Assembly: GCA_945892985.1 (NCBI GenBank)
Contig: CAMDDU010000001.1
Location: 142,743-206,742, forward strand
Length of the DNA stretch: 64,000 nt
Reading direction: 5' to 3'
Source of the DNA: CAITSH01 sp945892985
GTDB lineage: Bacteria; Pseudomonadota; Gammaproteobacteria; Burkholderiales; SG8-39
Positions 50,097-58,825 of this stretch are shown in pieces. The stretch's first letter is position 1; the number at the start of each line of letters is the position of its first letter. Under the pieces are notes generated by a model. It ran no database searches. It was not told the origin of the DNA and was given only the letters and a program-made list of their open reading frames with translations. Position numbers and translations under genes: made by a program.

Positions 50097-50836
50097 GCCG
50101 CCACCCAAGCGCAAATGAGCGCAATTTGCTGCGTGTGGGTCAGGTCGACTTGCAGCGGTGTGATAGACACCTTGTCCGCCGCTACCGCATGAAAATCGGT
50201 TCCCGGCCCGGCGTCCTGTGCAACGCCGGCGGCACCGACCCAGTACACGGTCTGGCCGCGCGGATTCACCGATTTGATCACCGCCTCGGCCTTGTGGCGC
50301 TTGCCCAGACGCGTCACCTCGGTGCCCTTGAGCGCGGCATAGCCGACATCCGGAACGTTCACATTGAGCAGTACCGGTTGCTTGACCGGGTTGCGCACGA
50401 AACGACCGACCAGCTCGGCGGCGACCCGCCCTGCCGTATCGAAATTATGTGGCTCGCGGCTGTTGAGTGATATGGCGATCGAAGGAATGCCGAGCAAATA
50501 GCCTTCGGTCGCGGCGGCCACCGTGCCGGAGTAAATGGTGTCATCGCCCATGTTCGCGCCGTGGTTGATGCCCGAGACAATGATGTCGGGCAGGTGCTCA
50601 AGCAGGCCGGTGACGGCCAGATGGACGCAGTCGGTCGGCGTGCCGTTAACGAAATAAAACCCGTTGGCCGCGGTTCGCACGCTCAAGGGGCGGTCCAGCG
50701 TCAGAGAATTCGACGCCCCGCTGCGATCGCGCTCGGGCGCCACCACCGTCACCTCACCCAGCGGTGAAAGCGCCGTTGCCAACGCGGCGAGACCGGGGGA
50801 AAAATAACCATCGTCGTTACTTAACAGGATACGCAT
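50093..50836 (-). CDS. surE: 5'/3'-nucleotidase SurE (247 aa)
   Basis: Stationary-phase survival nucleotidase. N-terminal MRILLSNDDGYFSPGLAALA carries the metal-binding Asp-Asp pair. VVAPERDRSGASNSLTLDRP, PTDCVHLAVTGLLEH and VSGINHGANMGDDTIYSGTV follow as expected. First gene of surE-pcm-nlpD. GTTAAGTAACGACG overlaps its 5' end on the opposite strand, with nothing else in the 124-bp gap upstream. Confidence 0.96.
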   Translation of the reverse strand: MRILLSNDDGYFSPGLAALATALSPLGEVTVVAPERDRSGASNSLTLDRPLSVRTAANGFYFVNGTPTDCVHLAVTGLLEHLPDIIVSGINHGANMGDDTIYSGTVAAATEGYLLGIPSIAISLNSREPHNFDTAGRVAAELVGRFVRNPVKQPVLLNVNVPDVGYAALKGTEVTRLGKRHKAEAVIKSVNPRGQTVYWVGAAGVAQDAGPGTDFHAVAADKVSITPLQVDLTHTQQIALICAWVAA

Positions 50837-50960
50837 GCCAGGCGCCGCTTGGCGGCAACCTCTTTCAGGGAGTGGTGTTCCGGATGACTGCGCGGATTAT
50901 AGCAGCGCACCGCGGGAAACGATCCCTGGGCACGATGCCGGCAGGACTAAATGTGCCGGC

Positions 50961-51671
50961 CTATTCCGGATCGCCGTGCGTCAAGTATTCCCACATACGC
51001 TCGTAGATCCTACCGGTGCCAACGGCGCGCAAGGTCGCCTCTTCGGCGGAAAAAACCGCCTCGCCGCCCCCGGCACCCCTGCCCCCGTCGGCCGCGAGCA
51101 CATCCAGTTCCACGCGCGCGGCATCCTCGAGATACCAGGTGAACACAACAGCCTCTTCCAGCGAGGCACCGGCGGTGACAACGCCATTGCCGCGCATCAC
51201 CACAGCCCGATTCGCCCCGAGGGTTGCGGCGACGCCGGCCGCCTGCTCTTCGGTGCGGATAAGCTGCGGGTCGTCCCAGAGCGGCGCGCAGGGCGCGAAA
51301 TAGCTGCCCGTACCATGGCGCGCCTTGGGCGTAAGGCGCAGCGTCGACAGGGACATCGCCTTCGCCGGCATGCTGCGGGCCACGCCGCCCACATCGGGAC
51401 GGCGGCGATAAATCTGCTGATGAATGCGCACCTCGCCCAGTACGCCCTCAGGCAGCGGGCCCTCGACCGGCACGACCACACCGTCCTCGCCCGGGGCGAT
51501 CAATCCCATCGGCCTTGCGGCACAGACAAGAAAATGACCGGCATCGAGGCGCGCGCTGCAGTGGCCGTAGGCATGTGCGAGGCCGGAGCGGCCCAGCGCC
51601 CGCGCCGCGCGCCGGACAAGAACCTGCCAATCCCTGGAAGGCGTCATGCGCAGCGGCCCGTCTCCGGTCAT
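50961..51671 (-). CDS. Class II aldolase/adducin-family protein lacking metal histidines (236 aa)
   Basis: Fold signature at the N-terminus: RAARALGRSGLAHAYGHCSA and RLDAGHFLV. The usual HxH metal site (VHTH-type) reads GGVARSMPAKAMSLSTLRLT, and the downstream GHG reads VVMRGNGVVTAGASLEEAVV. So the three metal-binding histidines expected for an active class II aldolase appear to be absent. Start at ATG 51671 overlaps the dioxygenase stop (ATGA), placing it in the aromatic cluster. May be non-catalytic or use other chemistry. Confidence 0.8.
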   Translation of the reverse strand: MTGDGPLRMTPSRDWQVLVRRAARALGRSGLAHAYGHCSARLDAGHFLVCAARPMGLIAPGEDGVVVPVEGPLPEGVLGEVRIHQQIYRRRPDVGGVARSMPAKAMSLSTLRLTPKARHGTGSYFAPCAPLWDDPQLIRTEEQAAGVAATLGANRAVVMRGNGVVTAGASLEEAVVFTWYLEDAARVELDVLAADGGRGAGGGEAVFSAEEATLRAVGTGRIYERMWEYLTHGDPE

Positions 51672-52531
51672 TTTCGGAACTCGGGGATGTCCGGCCTGGA
51701 ACCCCACATGCAAAATGATTCAAAGTTAAAAGGGAACTGGCGCGGCCGGTAGTCAGCCTCCTGCTCCCGGGTGATGGTGCGTACGCCGGTTGAATATTCG
51801 TAGACCATTGCGTCAGGCCCCTCGAAATATAGAAACATCGCCCCCGAGGTGGGATGCCGGCCCGGACCAAACACGATACGAACACCCTTCTCCTTGAGGA
51901 AATAATACGAGCGCATGATGTCGTCGATACTCTCGACCTGGTGGTTAATGTGCTGCACCCCGTGCACCTTGGAAGGAAAGAGCGCAATTTTGTGATGCAC
52001 CTCGTCGATGCGCAGCAGCGGTGCATCACCGATCCAGTCGCTCACCTTGGCACTGCAAACCTCGGTCCAGAATTTCTCGTCGCGCGCCGCATTGGTCGTC
52101 TTGAGACCGATATGGGAAAAACTGGTGATTCCCGCATCGCGGCTGCCAAAGTAGCGCCGGCCACTGACATGCGCCTTGGTGACAAGGTCTATCTTGTTGC
52201 CGCTCGGATCCTTGAACGTGATGTAGGCCGCAACCCTGCGCTGCGCGCAGCCATCGGATGTGCCCCACACAACCTTGTGGCCCAGAGCGTCCAGCGCCGC
52301 ACCTGCGGCGTCCAACTCAGCCTTGTCGTCAAGCTCGAAGGCGGCGGTGTGGTCATGCGCCTCGCCCTTGAAATAGACAATGGTGTGATCGCGGCTGTCG
52401 CCGCGAAAATACAGCGCATCCCCGTCGCGGCCAACCGCCTCGAGACCAAGGATGGATGTGGCGTAACTGGCGCATGCGTCAAGGTCTGCGGTGCCCAGGC
52501 GAATGTAGCGGATATCCCGCAGCTTGATCAT
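51668..52531 (-). CDS. Type I (VOC) extradiol dioxygenase (287 aa)
   Basis: Two vicinal-oxygen-chelate domains. Domain 1 (residues 1-125): RYIRLGTADLDACASYATSI, and KDPSGNKIDLV. Domain 2 (about 135-260) holds the iron ligands: His140 in FSHIGLKT, His197 in HINHQVESIDDIMR and Glu245 in AMVYEYSTG. This arrangement is that of catechol 2,3-dioxygenases and related enzymes. Ends with an extended tail. Lies between the dehydrogenase gene (8 bp) and the aldolase-like gene (4-nt overlap). Exact catechol not predictable. Confidence 0.88.
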   Translation of the reverse strand: MIKLRDIRYIRLGTADLDACASYATSILGLEAVGRDGDALYFRGDSRDHTIVYFKGEAHDHTAAFELDDKAELDAAGAALDALGHKVVWGTSDGCAQRRVAAYITFKDPSGNKIDLVTKAHVSGRRYFGSRDAGITSFSHIGLKTTNAARDEKFWTEVCSAKVSDWIGDAPLLRIDEVHHKIALFPSKVHGVQHINHQVESIDDIMRSYYFLKEKGVRIVFGPGRHPTSGAMFLYFEGPDAMVYEYSTGVRTITREQEADYRPRQFPFNFESFCMWGSRPDIPEFRK

Positions 52532-52539
52532 GAGACCCC

Positions 52540-54036
52540 CTACAACTTCACACAGATGTTGCGCAACTCGGTATAAAACTCGAGCGAATGCACCCCGCCC
52601 TCACGGCCTATGCCCGACTGCTTGGAACCACCGAAGGGGGTGCGCAGGTCGCGCAGGAACCAGCAATTCACCCAGCAAATACCCACGTCGATCTGCGCCG
52701 AGACACGATGCGCGCGTGAAAGATTGGTCGTCCAGAGGGTCGTCGCCAGGCCGTACTCGGTGTCATTGGCAAGCGCGATCGCCTCCTCCTCCGAGTCAAA
52801 AGGACGGATATGGCAACAAGGCCCGAAGATTTCCTCACGCACCACCGCCGAACTTTCCGGCAAGCCGGTCCAGATGGTGGGCTCAACCCAGGAACCGCCA
52901 GCCAGCCCCTCATCGAGCTTCGGAACGCCGCCACCGGTGACGATGGTCGCGCCATCGTCCTTTGCCTGCTGGTAATACGACAAGACCTTGTTGCGATGCT
53001 CCTGACTGATCAGCGGACCGATGCCGGTCGCTTTGTCTTCCGGGCGTCCCGGCTTGAGGCTTTCTGCCTTCAACTTCAAGGCCGCGACAAATTTGTCAAA
53101 AATGGGCCGCTCCACGTAGAGCCGCTCGGTGCCAAGGCAAACCTGGCCACAGTTGGCAAACACGGCGCGGCCTATGCCCTCGATCGCAGCGTCAAAATCG
53201 CAGTCGGCAAACACGACGCCGGCATTTTTTCCGCCCATCTCAAAAGAAACGGGGCGCACCTTGTCGGCGACGGCTTTCATGATCGCCGCACCGGTGCGCG
53301 TTTCACCGGTGAAGGTCACCGCATCGATCCCCGGGTGCTGCGTCAATAGTTCACCCGCAGAACCCGGCCCAAAACCATGAATCACGTTGTAGACACCCTT
53401 TGGAATACCCACCTTGTTCATCACCTCACCCAACAGCGCCGCAGTGCTTGGCGTTTCCTCTGAAGGCTTTACCACAACAGTATTGCCGCAGGCGAGCGCC
53501 GGACCGACCTTCCAGGTCATCAGCAACAGCGGTAGGTTCCACGGCGAAATGACCGCGATGACGCCCTTGGGCACACGAATGGCATAGTTGAGCGCACCCC
53601 TGCCATCCGGGGTGGCCATCTGGAATGTCTCGTTCGGCACGTTCTTCACCACGTCGGCGAAGACCTTGAAATTGGCGGCGCCGCGCGGGATGTCGATGTG
53701 CTTCGCTAGCGTATGCGGCTTACCCGTATCTGCCACCTCAGCATCAAGAAATTCGTCAAAGCGCCGGTTGATTTCATTGGCAACGGCGTAAAGCAACTCG
53801 GTCCGCTCCGCCAGCTCCATTTTTCCCCACGGGCCTGTCAGTGCGGCACGCGCCGCCTTGACCGCGGCGTCGACCTCGCCCGCACCCGCCTCGGACACCC
53901 TGCTCACCAAACGCCCATCGGCGGGCGAGCGGTTCTCGAAGGTCTTGCCGGACTTGGCAACGATGTATTCACCGTTGATAAAATTCAGGGTGTTGCGCAC
54001 TTGCTGGCCTGCGGGGACTGCGGCGGACTTGCTCAT
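52540..54036 (-). CDS. 2-Hydroxymuconic semialdehyde dehydrogenase-type aldehyde dehydrogenase (498 aa)
   Basis: NAD-dependent ALDH: Glu in SFEMGGKNAGVVFADCDFDA, nucleophile Cys in FANCGQVCLGTERLYVERPI, cofactor loop around ISPWNLPLLLMTWKVGPALA, GFGPGSAGELLTQHPGIDAV. The CGQVCLGTERLYVERPIFDK stretch is characteristic of DmpC/XylG-like and carboxymethyl-hydroxymuconate semialdehyde dehydrogenases, which oxidise meta-cleavage products. Downstream tautomerase, decarboxylase and hydratase genes are not in the window. Confidence 0.9.
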   Translation of the reverse strand: MSKSAAVPAGQQVRNTLNFINGEYIVAKSGKTFENRSPADGRLVSRVSEAGAGEVDAAVKAARAALTGPWGKMELAERTELLYAVANEINRRFDEFLDAEVADTGKPHTLAKHIDIPRGAANFKVFADVVKNVPNETFQMATPDGRGALNYAIRVPKGVIAVISPWNLPLLLMTWKVGPALACGNTVVVKPSEETPSTAALLGEVMNKVGIPKGVYNVIHGFGPGSAGELLTQHPGIDAVTFTGETRTGAAIMKAVADKVRPVSFEMGGKNAGVVFADCDFDAAIEGIGRAVFANCGQVCLGTERLYVERPIFDKFVAALKLKAESLKPGRPEDKATGIGPLISQEHRNKVLSYYQQAKDDGATIVTGGGVPKLDEGLAGGSWVEPTIWTGLPESSAVVREEIFGPCCHIRPFDSEEEAIALANDTEYGLATTLWTTNLSRAHRVSAQIDVGICWVNCWFLRDLRTPFGGSKQSGIGREGGVHSLEFYTELRNICVKL

Positions 54037-54155
54037 CGTCTCGACTCCTTCAGTTTCTTTTGTTAATCACGACACAACCGGTCTCAGACCCCGGCGCTTG
54101 AATACACCAAACCTGCGCGCTCGCTGACGCGCCGCGAACCAGGCATCACCAGGAA

Positions 54156-54992
54156 TCAATGCGCGGTGGGCTGCACCGCAACGTTGACGTTGCCACTACC
54201 CGAGGACTGCGCGTAATCGCCATATTGCCGGCCGGACAAAGGTCCGTAATCGGCGCGCATCGCCTCCAAACCTCCGAGCAAGGTCGCAATGACGCGTCCG
54301 CCCATTTCGGCGGCGGTGGCCTGGCTGTATTCGGCGAAGCCCTGGCTCAGCCGGTTAACGTCCCCTGCGGCAAGACCGGCGATAAAGTCGCGATCCAGCG
54401 CAAGCCGCTCGTCGCTCGGCCACAGATGCGGGCCACGGGCAATTTTGTGCGTCAGGGCGCTGCTGGCGAGAAACACCACACGCCGCCCGGATTTTTTTGC
54501 CACTTCATGCACCATCCGACCCGCCTTCATATTCTCGGCGTGATCGGCCGCGAGGCAGGTCGGCAGTTCGATCAGGGGGATGCCTGATTGCGGATCAAGG
54601 TAAACCATAGGCACCCAGCAGGCATAGTCCCAGGAGCGGTGCTCGTTATCTGTTGTGAAAGCCGGCATGCCCTCTGCCTTCATGGCCTCCGCCAGGGCGC
54701 CGGCAAAAACCGGGTCGCCTTTTCGTTCGTAGGGCAGACCGGGAATAAGGTCGGGCGCCTCGTCGGCCACGCAATAGCCCTTGTGCAGGGCGTGCGAGGT
54801 CACGTACCAGTTGAAACTGGACACCCAGTGCGCCGACTGCAAAACGAACAAATCAGGCTTCAGGCCGCGCAGCGCCTCGCCCATGGCCTTTGAGCCGGCA
54901 ATCAGCCCGCGCTGAAAATCAGGCGCCTTGTCTTCTATACCCATGCGCGGAACGTGTGCGGTAATCGCCGCCGCAATAATGCCTCCAGCCAT
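54156..54992 (-). CDS. LigB-family (class III) extradiol dioxygenase, HpcB-like (278 aa)
   Basis: AAAITAHVPRMGIEDKAPDF with His near residue 13, then DLFVLQSAHWVSSFNWYVTS with the His-Trp pair, VVFLASSALTHKIARGPHLW with a third His, and EYSQATAAEMGGRVIATLLG. This order matches homoprotocatechuate 2,3-dioxygenase of the class III type, whose iron ligands are in these positions. It is unrelated in fold to the VOC dioxygenase two genes away. Upstream gap 54993-55199 holds a divergent promoter region only. Confidence 0.85.
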   Translation of the reverse strand: MAGGIIAAAITAHVPRMGIEDKAPDFQRGLIAGSKAMGEALRGLKPDLFVLQSAHWVSSFNWYVTSHALHKGYCVADEAPDLIPGLPYERKGDPVFAGALAEAMKAEGMPAFTTDNEHRSWDYACWVPMVYLDPQSGIPLIELPTCLAADHAENMKAGRMVHEVAKKSGRRVVFLASSALTHKIARGPHLWPSDERLALDRDFIAGLAAGDVNRLSQGFAEYSQATAAEMGGRVIATLLGGLEAMRADYGPLSGRQYGDYAQSSGSGNVNVAVQPTAH

Positions 54993-55199
54993 GTAATCTC
55001 CCCTTAGCGCGGCATTTTTAATGTGATGGCCGCGACGCTGTTCTTGAAAATAAAACGATTATAATTCCTTCCAACCAAAAGCAGACGGTCATTCCAAGGC
55101 TGCAGCAGGTTCAAGCCGTCCGCTACAAACCGGTTCTACCGCCCTGCAAGCACAGCCGACGCACACGCATTCGGTACTGCTAAAACAAGGAGAGTCGCA

Positions 55200-56186
55200 A
55201 TGCAAAAAACATTTTTACGCCTTTTCACCCTGGTATGCGCCACGCTGACACTAGCCTACGCTCCTGCGGCAGTTTCACAGGGTGCCCGCAACTATCCTGA
55301 CAAACCAGTGCGCATCATCGTCGGCTATTCGCCCGGCGGCCTGCCCGACACCATCGCCCGCGTCATCGCGCAAAAGCTCGGCGATATATGGAAACAGCAA
55401 GTCATCGTCGACAACCGCCCCGGCGCCAACGGCCTGGTCGGCGCCGAAGCGGTCGCACGGTCGGCGCCGGACGGTTACACCCTGCTGGTCACCGATAATT
55501 CCACCCACGCCATCCACCCGTTCCTTTACGCCAAGATGCCCTTCGACCCGAACAAGGAATTGATCCCGGTATCGATGACCGCCAAGGCGCCGCTGTACCT
55601 GGCCGTGCACAACTCGCTTCCCGCCGGCACGATGCAGGAAATGATCACCCTTGCCAAAGCCAACCCGGGTAAATACTCCTACGGCTCCTCGGGCATTGGC
55701 AGCACCCACCAATTGGCGATGGAGTCCCTCAAAGCAACGCTCGGCCTCGACATCGTGCATGTGCCTTACAAGGGTACCGGCCAGAGCGTGCCGGCACTGG
55801 TCGGCGGCCAGGTGCAGATGGCGTTTTCCGGCTATACCTCGCTCGCCGCCCATGTCAAGGACGGACGGGTCAAACTGCTGGGCATCACCTCGCCCAACCG
55901 TTCGCCGACCGCACCCAATGTCCTGGCCATCGCCGAAATGATCGCGGGTTTTGACTTTGCGCCCACGTTCGGCTTTTTCTCGCCGGCGGGACTGCCCAAG
56001 GACATCGCGGCAAAAATCGCCGCTGATGTTGCCGACGCACTAAAAGCGCCGGAAGTCGCCACGCGCTTTGCCAATCTCGACATCATTGCCATTGGCGGCA
56101 CCGGCGAGGAGTTCACCGTTGCGCTCAAGGCCGATGCGGAGCGCTACTCCAAGGCGGTCAAAATGTCCGGCGCAAAGGCCGATTAG
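55200..56186 (+). CDS. Bug/TctC-family periplasmic binding protein (328 aa)
   Basis: Signal peptide MQKTFLRLFTLVCATLTLAY through PAAVSQG, then the Bug core NYPDKPVRIIVGYSPGGLPD, KQQVIVDNRPGANGLVGAEA, SAPDGYTLLVTDNSTHAIHP, LAMESLKATLGLDIVHVPYK and GGQVQMAFSGYTSL. Binds carboxylates or aromatic acids for uptake or sensing. No TctA/TctB permease is adjacent. TATAAT at 55060-55065 may be its -10. Divergent from the meta-cleavage cluster, which fits an aromatic-acid ligand. Confidence 0.92.
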   Translation: MQKTFLRLFTLVCATLTLAYAPAAVSQGARNYPDKPVRIIVGYSPGGLPDTIARVIAQKLGDIWKQQVIVDNRPGANGLVGAEAVARSAPDGYTLLVTDNSTHAIHPFLYAKMPFDPNKELIPVSMTAKAPLYLAVHNSLPAGTMQEMITLAKANPGKYSYGSSGIGSTHQLAMESLKATLGLDIVHVPYKGTGQSVPALVGGQVQMAFSGYTSLAAHVKDGRVKLLGITSPNRSPTAPNVLAIAEMIAGFDFAPTFGFFSPAGLPKDIAAKIAADVADALKAPEVATRFANLDIIAIGGTGEEFTVALKADAERYSKAVKMSGAKAD

Positions 56187-56209
56187 GACCGCGAGCGCAG
56201 CGATTTCCG

Positions 56210-56520
56210 TCATTGCGAGCGCAGCGAAGCAATCTCGTCGCCCTTGTGACCCAACCACAACATTACGGGATTGCCGCGTCGGCTCCGCCTCCTCGCAATG
56301 ACGACCATCCTTGTGTCCCACACCACAACATTACGAGATTGCCGCGTCGGCTTCGCCTCCTCGCAATGACGACCATCCCTGTGACCCACACCACAACATT
56401 ACGAGATTGCCGCGTCGGCTTCGCCTCCTCGCAATGACGACCATCCTTGTGACCCACACCACAACATTACGGGATTGCCGCGTCGGCTTCGCCTCCGCGC
56501 AATGACGACCATGACTGCGC
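56210..56520. repeat. REP1-derived tandem array, four copies of a 68-bp unit
   Basis: Begins with an intact REP1 left arm (TCATTGCGAGCGCAGCGAAG), then four units beginning ACAACATTACGRGATTGCCG at 56257, 56325, 56393 and 56461, a spacing of exactly 68 bp. Each unit holds CTCGCAATGACGACCAT-type sequence from the right arm. Units differ at only a few bases, so the array is young. It fills most of the 343-bp gap between two convergent genes. Confidence 0.92.
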
Positions 56521-56530
56521 CAAGGGCGGC

Positions 56531-57253
56531 TTAACCCGCCGCCAATTGCGCCTTGAGCTGTGCCAGCGCCCTCGCCCGCCAAAGCGGCCAGGCACGCTTG
56601 TAATCCTGCACCGGCACCGACGCCAGCACCTCTGCATCGTCGAGATAAGTGATTTTGCCGCCGGGGCCGGCAATCATCATCGCCTGCGCCTGCATCTTTG
56701 CACTCATCTCCAGGTACACGCTGCGGCCGACGGCGCGCGGCAGATTCTCCCCCACCACCACCGCGCCATGCCCGCGCATCAGCGCTGCGGGTGCGCCACC
56801 GAGTGACTTGGCCAGCGCATGTCCGAGGTAAGGCGTTTTTACCAGCATATCCGAACCCTTTTGCGCATCGCGGATCTCAAAATTGGGCAAGCCCTCGCCG
56901 ACGAACGCCGCCATGTGAAAAAGCGGTCGCATCGGCACCTGCGTGATACTGAAGGGCACCACCGATGGCGAATGGTTGTGCACCACTGCATTGATCTCGG
57001 GTCTGGCCTTGAACACCTCGCCATGAATGAAGCGTTCACGCACCGACTCCCTGCCGCGCGCGTCGATCGGGTTGCTGTCGAGGTCATACTCCATAAGATC
57101 TTCCTCGGTCACCAGCTCCGGCGCGAGCGAACGTGAAAGCCAGTAGCGACTCGGATCCGTCTCCGAACGGACACTGACATGCCCATAGCCGTCAATCACG
57201 CCATGTTCGGCCAGGATGCGATACGCGGCCACCAGATCTTCTTTGAAACTCAT
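56531..57253 (-). CDS. Class II aldolase/adducin-family protein (240 aa)
   Basis: Intact metal site: AVVHNHSPSVVPFSI supplies the HxH pair and ALMRGHGAVVVGENL the third His. N-terminal LAEHGVIDGYGHVSVRSETD and YWLSRSLAPELVTEEDLMEY match the family, with SRYWLSRS marking the phosphate/substrate loop. Such proteins include fuculose-phosphate aldolases and decarboxylase-like members of aromatic pathways. Contrasts with the His-less homologue at 50961. Lies between two Bug receptor genes. Confidence 0.88.
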   Translation of the reverse strand: MSFKEDLVAAYRILAEHGVIDGYGHVSVRSETDPSRYWLSRSLAPELVTEEDLMEYDLDSNPIDARGRESVRERFIHGEVFKARPEINAVVHNHSPSVVPFSITQVPMRPLFHMAAFVGEGLPNFEIRDAQKGSDMLVKTPYLGHALAKSLGGAPAALMRGHGAVVVGENLPRAVGRSVYLEMSAKMQAQAMMIAGPGGKITYLDDAEVLASVPVQDYKRAWPLWRARALAQLKAQLAAG

Positions 57254-57303
57254 GCTGTCGTTCCTTTATAAACGTGCGTCGATAAATTAGACAATCGATT
57301 GAA

Positions 57304-57325
57304 CATGGGACCCACATGGGACCCA
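57304..57325. repeat. Exact 11-bp tandem duplication
   Basis: CATGGGACCCA occurs twice in direct succession, followed by a looser direct repeat GAACACATT (57338 and 57356). It lies in the 121-bp gap between the Bug gene at 57375 and the aldolase gene at 56531. No function evident. Confidence 0.8.
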
Positions 57326-57374
57326 TAGGCAAACCTGGAACACATTACGAACACTGAACACATTCGATCACGAC

Positions 57375-58370
57375 TCAGTCGGCCTTGATGCCCGCAGCCT
57401 TGACCACCGCCGCCCAGCGCGGCAATTCGCGCCTGACCAGGTCGGCCAGCCGCCCGGGCGGACCACCTGCGGGGTTCAAACCCTGCCTGGAGAGTTGCTC
57501 GCGAATATCCGCGCGCCCGAGCAGCGTGTTCAATTCGGCGTTGAGCTTGCCGACGATCTCGGCCGGCGTACCGGCCGGCGCGAACATGCCGTACCAGGTC
57601 TCGACGACAAGATCGGGAAAGCCCGACTCCTTGAGCGTAGGCGCATTCGGAAAGGCAATGGAGCGCTCAGCTCCCATAACCGCAAGCACGCGCAAGCGGC
57701 CGCTTTGCACATGCGGCACCGCCGTCTGGATCGCCACCACACTCGCTTGCACATGACCGCCAACAAGGTCACTTATCGCGCCGGCCGCCCCTTTGTAAGG
57801 GACGTGCACGATATCGATATGCGCCTCCTGTTTGAACAATTCCATGGCGAGGTGCTGCAGCCCGCCGTTGCCCGGAGACGCGTAATACAGTTTTCCCGGC
57901 TGGCTTTTTGCAAGCTCGATGAACTCACGAACCGATTTCGCCGGCAGGTCGGCAGGAACAAGCAGTGCCATGCCGCTGGTGGCGAGAATCCCGACCGGCG
58001 CAAAACTCTTCACCGGATCGAAGGGAAGTCTGGTGTTCAGCGCCGGATTGGTCCCAAAAGAGGTGGCGGCGCAAAGCAGCGTATAGCCGTCCGGATGCGC
58101 CTTGGACACCAGCTCCGCGCCAATGTTACCGGTGGCCCCGGCACGGTTGTCGGTGATAACAGGAACCTTCCAGACATCAGACAGCCTGGGCCCCAGCGTG
58201 CGCACGAGAATGTCAGCCCCGGTGCCCGGCGTGTAAGGAACGACGATTTGCACCGCGCGCGCCGGAAACCCCGTCTGCGCCGACAGCGGTGACCACAAGG
58301 CCGGCAGCACTGGCAGCAAGATCGCCGCGGCAGCGCCCAACCATTGCAAAGTCAACTTCGAGCCGCCCAT
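57375..58370 (-). CDS. Bug/TctC-family periplasmic binding protein (331 aa)
   Basis: Start set at MGGSKLTLQWLGAAAAILLP, giving a signal peptide to SPLSAQTG; the 58439 start adds 23 unlikely residues. Core: FPARAVQIVVPYTPGTGADI, VPVITDNRAGATGNIGAELV, SKAHPDGYTLLCAATSFGTN, LAMELFKQEAHIDIVHVPYK, GGHVQASVVAIQTAV. Ligand unknown. It is not a recent copy of the receptor at 55200, since the sequences differ widely. Same strand as, and upstream of, the intact aldolase gene. Confidence 0.92.
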   Translation of the reverse strand: MGGSKLTLQWLGAAAAILLPVLPALWSPLSAQTGFPARAVQIVVPYTPGTGADILVRTLGPRLSDVWKVPVITDNRAGATGNIGAELVSKAHPDGYTLLCAATSFGTNPALNTRLPFDPVKSFAPVGILATSGMALLVPADLPAKSVREFIELAKSQPGKLYYASPGNGGLQHLAMELFKQEAHIDIVHVPYKGAAGAISDLVGGHVQASVVAIQTAVPHVQSGRLRVLAVMGAERSIAFPNAPTLKESGFPDLVVETWYGMFAPAGTPAEIVGKLNAELNTLLGRADIREQLSRQGLNPAGGPPGRLADLVRRELPRWAAVVKAAGIKAD

Positions 58371-58378
58371 CCCTTCGC

Positions 58379-58600
58379 CTAGATCTCGAAAGTTTCGAGC
58401 GCTGCGGGGGCAAACAAGTCGTCCCCCAGGCAAAGACACTGCAACAAACCCTGCCGGTATTGATGGCGAACGAGTGCTTCCAGCACTTGCCGACTGAATT
58501 TCAGGCCATACGCCAGCCTTGCCCTAGCTTCGGCCAGCGCCCGAGGGCTTTGGAATAAGCTGCAGGCCATCGCAGGTTTCTGTTTTGCCATGTTACTCAC
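58379..58600 (-). CDS. Doubtful small ORF upstream of the Bug gene (up to 73 aa)
   Basis: GTG 58600 or ATG 58591 would begin MAKQKPAMACSLFQSPRALA, a basic soluble peptide ending GDDLFAPAALETFEI, 8 bp before the Bug start. Hydrophobic helices and known domains are absent. It may be chance in a GC-rich gap. Retained only because it abuts the downstream start closely. Confidence 0.25.
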   Translation of the reverse strand: MSNMAKQKPAMACSLFQSPRALAEARARLAYGLKFSRQVLEALVRHQYRQGLLQCLCLGDDLFAPAALETFEI

Positions 58601-58825
58601 AGGTTCCCATATTACTCACGGGCGCAAAAGGTAGGCGTTGGTAAACCCCGGCGGAATCGGCATACAGGGGGCGGTTCATAGGCCATTTTATCGCTGCGAC
58701 AAACAGGCTGGCGCCAACTGCGCGGCATTTATATTTATGCCGGTAATATAATCTATTTTTGATAGACTTCGAGCCAACCGGGCGGCAAAATGCCGACGGA
58801 CCATCACACAGCAGGAGGAGAAGAC

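Noticed and set aside
56257..56528. CRISPR-like array of regularly spaced repeats
   Set aside because: The whole 68-bp unit is repeated, with no unique spacers between conserved repeats, and no cas genes are present. It is a tandem duplication of REP1-derived sequence.
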